7,712 nucleotides of DNA from an uncultured Collinsella sp. GTDB taxonomy: Bacteria > Actinomycetota > Coriobacteriia > Coriobacteriales > Coriobacteriaceae. Each line of letters starts with the position of its first letter. Within the stretch, counting starts at the first letter, position 1. The notes under the pieces were generated by a model, which was given only the letters and a program-made list of their open reading frames with translations, was not told the origin of the DNA and did not search any database. Of the stretch, positions 6,826 to 7,712 are shown one piece after another. The stretch spans positions 1-7,712 of the forward strand of contig URTB01000064.1 of the NCBI GenBank assembly GCA_900550595.1, read 5' to 3'. A program made the position numbers and the translations under genes.

Positions 6826-7530
6826 CTATCGGGTCGCCTGGGCAAGGTGCGCCAAGCTGCAGCCCTGCTGATAGATAAAGGTGAGGTGTTGGGTGCAGGC
6901 ACGGTACGCATCAAACGTCGCAAGTGCCTGCTCGACATTCGTATAGACCTTCCAGGCTCCAAAGATCTTGTAGTTCTCGCCACGCTGGGCGATGAACTCG
7001 TATACGTCGTCGCAGGGGTACCCCAGGAAGTAGCCAATCTCGTGTGGAAATTCGCAAGCGCAGTCGTTGTTGCAGCAGACTTGCTGATCCAGTGCGCATC
7101 GAGTCTGGCCGCAGGCGCATTCCGCGGCGTTATTGCTCGCGAGCGTGATGCGTGATGCCAGGTGCACAAGACATGCCGAGAGGTTGCCGGTGTCGTAGCC
7201 CTTCTTGGCGAGTGCCGTTTTGGCGCGCGGGTCAGCAAGGTAAGTGGCGAGGCTATTGGGCCGATATGCGTATACGAGCGCCCCGCAGGGGCGCCAGACC
7301 AAAACGCTCAGATGGATACCGAACGGATTAAGCTCGTGATTGCACCGGACGATAACGTTGAGCAGGCGTGCTCGGCGATCCTCGATCGCCGCAGTTACGC
7401 TTGAGCCGTCTTGATCGGCATAAACTCCTGGATAGGTAAAGAGCGATGCCGGTTTGATGCCCGCGAGCGTGGGGGAGCAGTTGCGCACGACTGCCGCCTG
7501 AAACGTTGGGATGTCTATGGTTCGAGTCAC
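6826..7530 (-). CDS. DUF3793 family protein with cysteine-rich insert
   Basis: 234-residue cytoplasmic protein of unknown function. Family marks seen: an N-terminal VVRNCSPTLAGIKPASLF (14-31), then FPHEIGYFLGYPCDDVYEFI (161-180) and WKVYTN (193-198), which fit the DUF3793 pattern as I remember it. Between the halves lies a stretch with seven cysteines in 22 residues (C138, C140, C145, C152, C153, C157, C159), plus C173 in the next motif. This could bind a metal or an iron-sulfur cluster, or simply hold redox-active thiols. No signal peptide or membrane segment is seen. The start is GTG at 7528-7530, with AAGGAG (complement of 7535-7540) only 4 nt upstream, which is short but the only candidate. 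Members of this family are often found beside flavodoxin genes, as here, suggesting a redox or iron-linked role. No biochemical function is claimed. Confidence 0.85.
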   Translation of the reverse strand: MTRTIDIPTFQAAVVRNCSPTLAGIKPASLFTYPGVYADQDGSSVTAAIEDRRARLLNVIVRCNHELNPFGIHLSVLVWRPCGALVYAYRPNSLATYLADPRAKTALAKKGYDTGNLSACLVHLASRITLASNNAAECACGQTRCALDQQVCCNNDCACEFPHEIGYFLGYPCDDVYEFIAQRGENYKIFGAWKVYTNVEQALATFDAYRACTQHLTFIYQQGCSLAHLAQATR

Positions 7531-7553
7531 GACGCTCCTTACGGATCTAAACT

Positions 7554-7563
7554 GTTAGCCTAG
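7554..7563. promoter_or_regulatory. Possible metalloregulator operator core
   Basis: GTTAGCCTAG overlaps the expected transcription start of the DUF3793 operon. GTTAGCCTA matches the centre of the DtxR/IdeR consensus, but the outer bases do not, so about half of the 19-bp site agrees. An iron- or manganese-dependent repressor site is a reasonable guess given the flavodoxin, not a firm call. Confidence 0.3.
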
Positions 7564-7622
7564 GAAAACTTATACACGAAAGTAAGCCTTGGTCAACTAA
7601 AAAGTTTGAATAGGGAAACTAA
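7561..7622. repeat. Direct repeat pair TAGG(A/G)AAACT(T/A)A
   Basis: The 12-mers at 7561-7572 and 7611-7622 agree at 10 of 12 positions and lie 50 bp apart. One overlaps the - strand -10 box and the other lies beside the + strand TTGACC, so they could be paired regulator sites for the divergent genes. Confidence 0.4.
7569..7596 (-). promoter_or_regulatory. Promoter of the DUF3793-flavodoxin operon
   Basis: Read on the - strand: -35 TTGACC (complement of 7591-7596), a 16-bp spacer and -10 TATAAG (complement of 7569-7574). Each hexamer matches five of six consensus bases or nearly so. Transcription would start near 7562, about 30 nt before the GTG start. Confidence 0.65.
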
Positions 7623-7628
7623 TTGACC
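7591..7628. repeat. Inverted repeat carrying back-to-back -35-like boxes
   Basis: The arms 7591-7599 and 7620-7628 are inverted copies matching at eight of nine positions. They place TTGACC facing outward on both strands. The left one has a good -10 at 7569-7574. The right one has only weak -10 candidates near 7647-7654, so the promoter for the gene at 7705 is uncertain. Inside lies a smaller pair, AGTTT (7603-7607) and AAACT (7616-7620). Confidence 0.55.
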
Positions 7629-7661
7629 GAACGGACATGATTTTGGGTTAAGATGGAGACA

Positions 7662-7682
7662 CCCCATGGGGGTATCTAGATA
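7662..7682. promoter_or_regulatory. Two adjacent 10-bp palindromes upstream of the right-edge gene
   Basis: CCCCATGGGG (7662-7671) and TATCTAGATA (7673-7682) are perfect palindromes one base apart, lying 23-43 bp before the ATG at 7705. They may be operator sites or a small leader structure. The regulator is unknown. Confidence 0.4.
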
Positions 7683-7704
7683 GTGCTACTTGAAAGGGGA
7701 ACGC

Positions 7705-7712
7705 ATGAGTGA
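7705..7712 (+). CDS. Start of an unidentified gene cut by the window edge
   Basis: ATG AGT followed by two bases of a third codon (Asp or Glu). AAGGGGA (7694-7700) lies 4 nt upstream and a promoter-like intergenic region precedes it, so a real start is likely. Nothing can be said about the product from two codons. The divergent flavodoxin/DUF3793 operon makes an iron-related or redox gene plausible, but that is speculation. Confidence 0.6.

Overview
The window looks like chromosomal DNA of a GC-rich, anaerobic, Gram-positive gut bacterium, most likely a Coriobacteriia member such as Collinsella. This is inference from several signs: ferredoxin-type and flavodoxin redox proteins, a lipoprotein solute-binding protein, strong AGGAG-type ribosome sites, some GTG and TTG starts, and a DUF3793 gene next to a flavodoxin gene. 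No search could be run, so the genus is a guess.

Left block (1-2991, + strand): the 3' part of an aldo/keto reductase with a C-terminal two-cluster ferredoxin domain, a Gfo/Idh/MocA-type NAD(P)-dependent oxidoreductase, and endonuclease IV (nfo). A 79-bp element, identical at 78 of 79 positions, occurs twice (843-921 and 2030-2108). Each copy folds into a 20-bp hairpin and ends at or a few bases before the Shine-Dalgarno sequence of the next gene. It is either a dispersed palindromic repeat or a shared 5'-leader element, and is the least explained structure here.

Middle block (about 3050-6302, + strand): a complete polar amino acid ABC importer behind a recognisable sigma-70-type promoter. 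The order is solute-binding lipoprotein, stem-loop, permease, ATPase, bidirectional terminator. The permease is unusual: a signal peptide and a roughly 150-residue predicted extracytoplasmic beta-rich domain precede an ordinary HisM/GlnP-like membrane domain. The stem-loop after the binding-protein gene probably lowers transcription into the permease and ATPase genes, so that the binding protein is made in excess.

Right block (6360-7530, - strand): a two-gene operon of a DUF3793 protein carrying seven cysteines in 22 residues, followed by a short-chain flavodoxin. It converges on the ABC operon at the shared terminator. Upstream of it, a 174-bp divergent control region (7531-7704) holds back-to-back TTGACC boxes, direct repeats and three short palindromic motifs. 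A further + strand gene begins at 7705 and is cut by the window edge after two complete codons.
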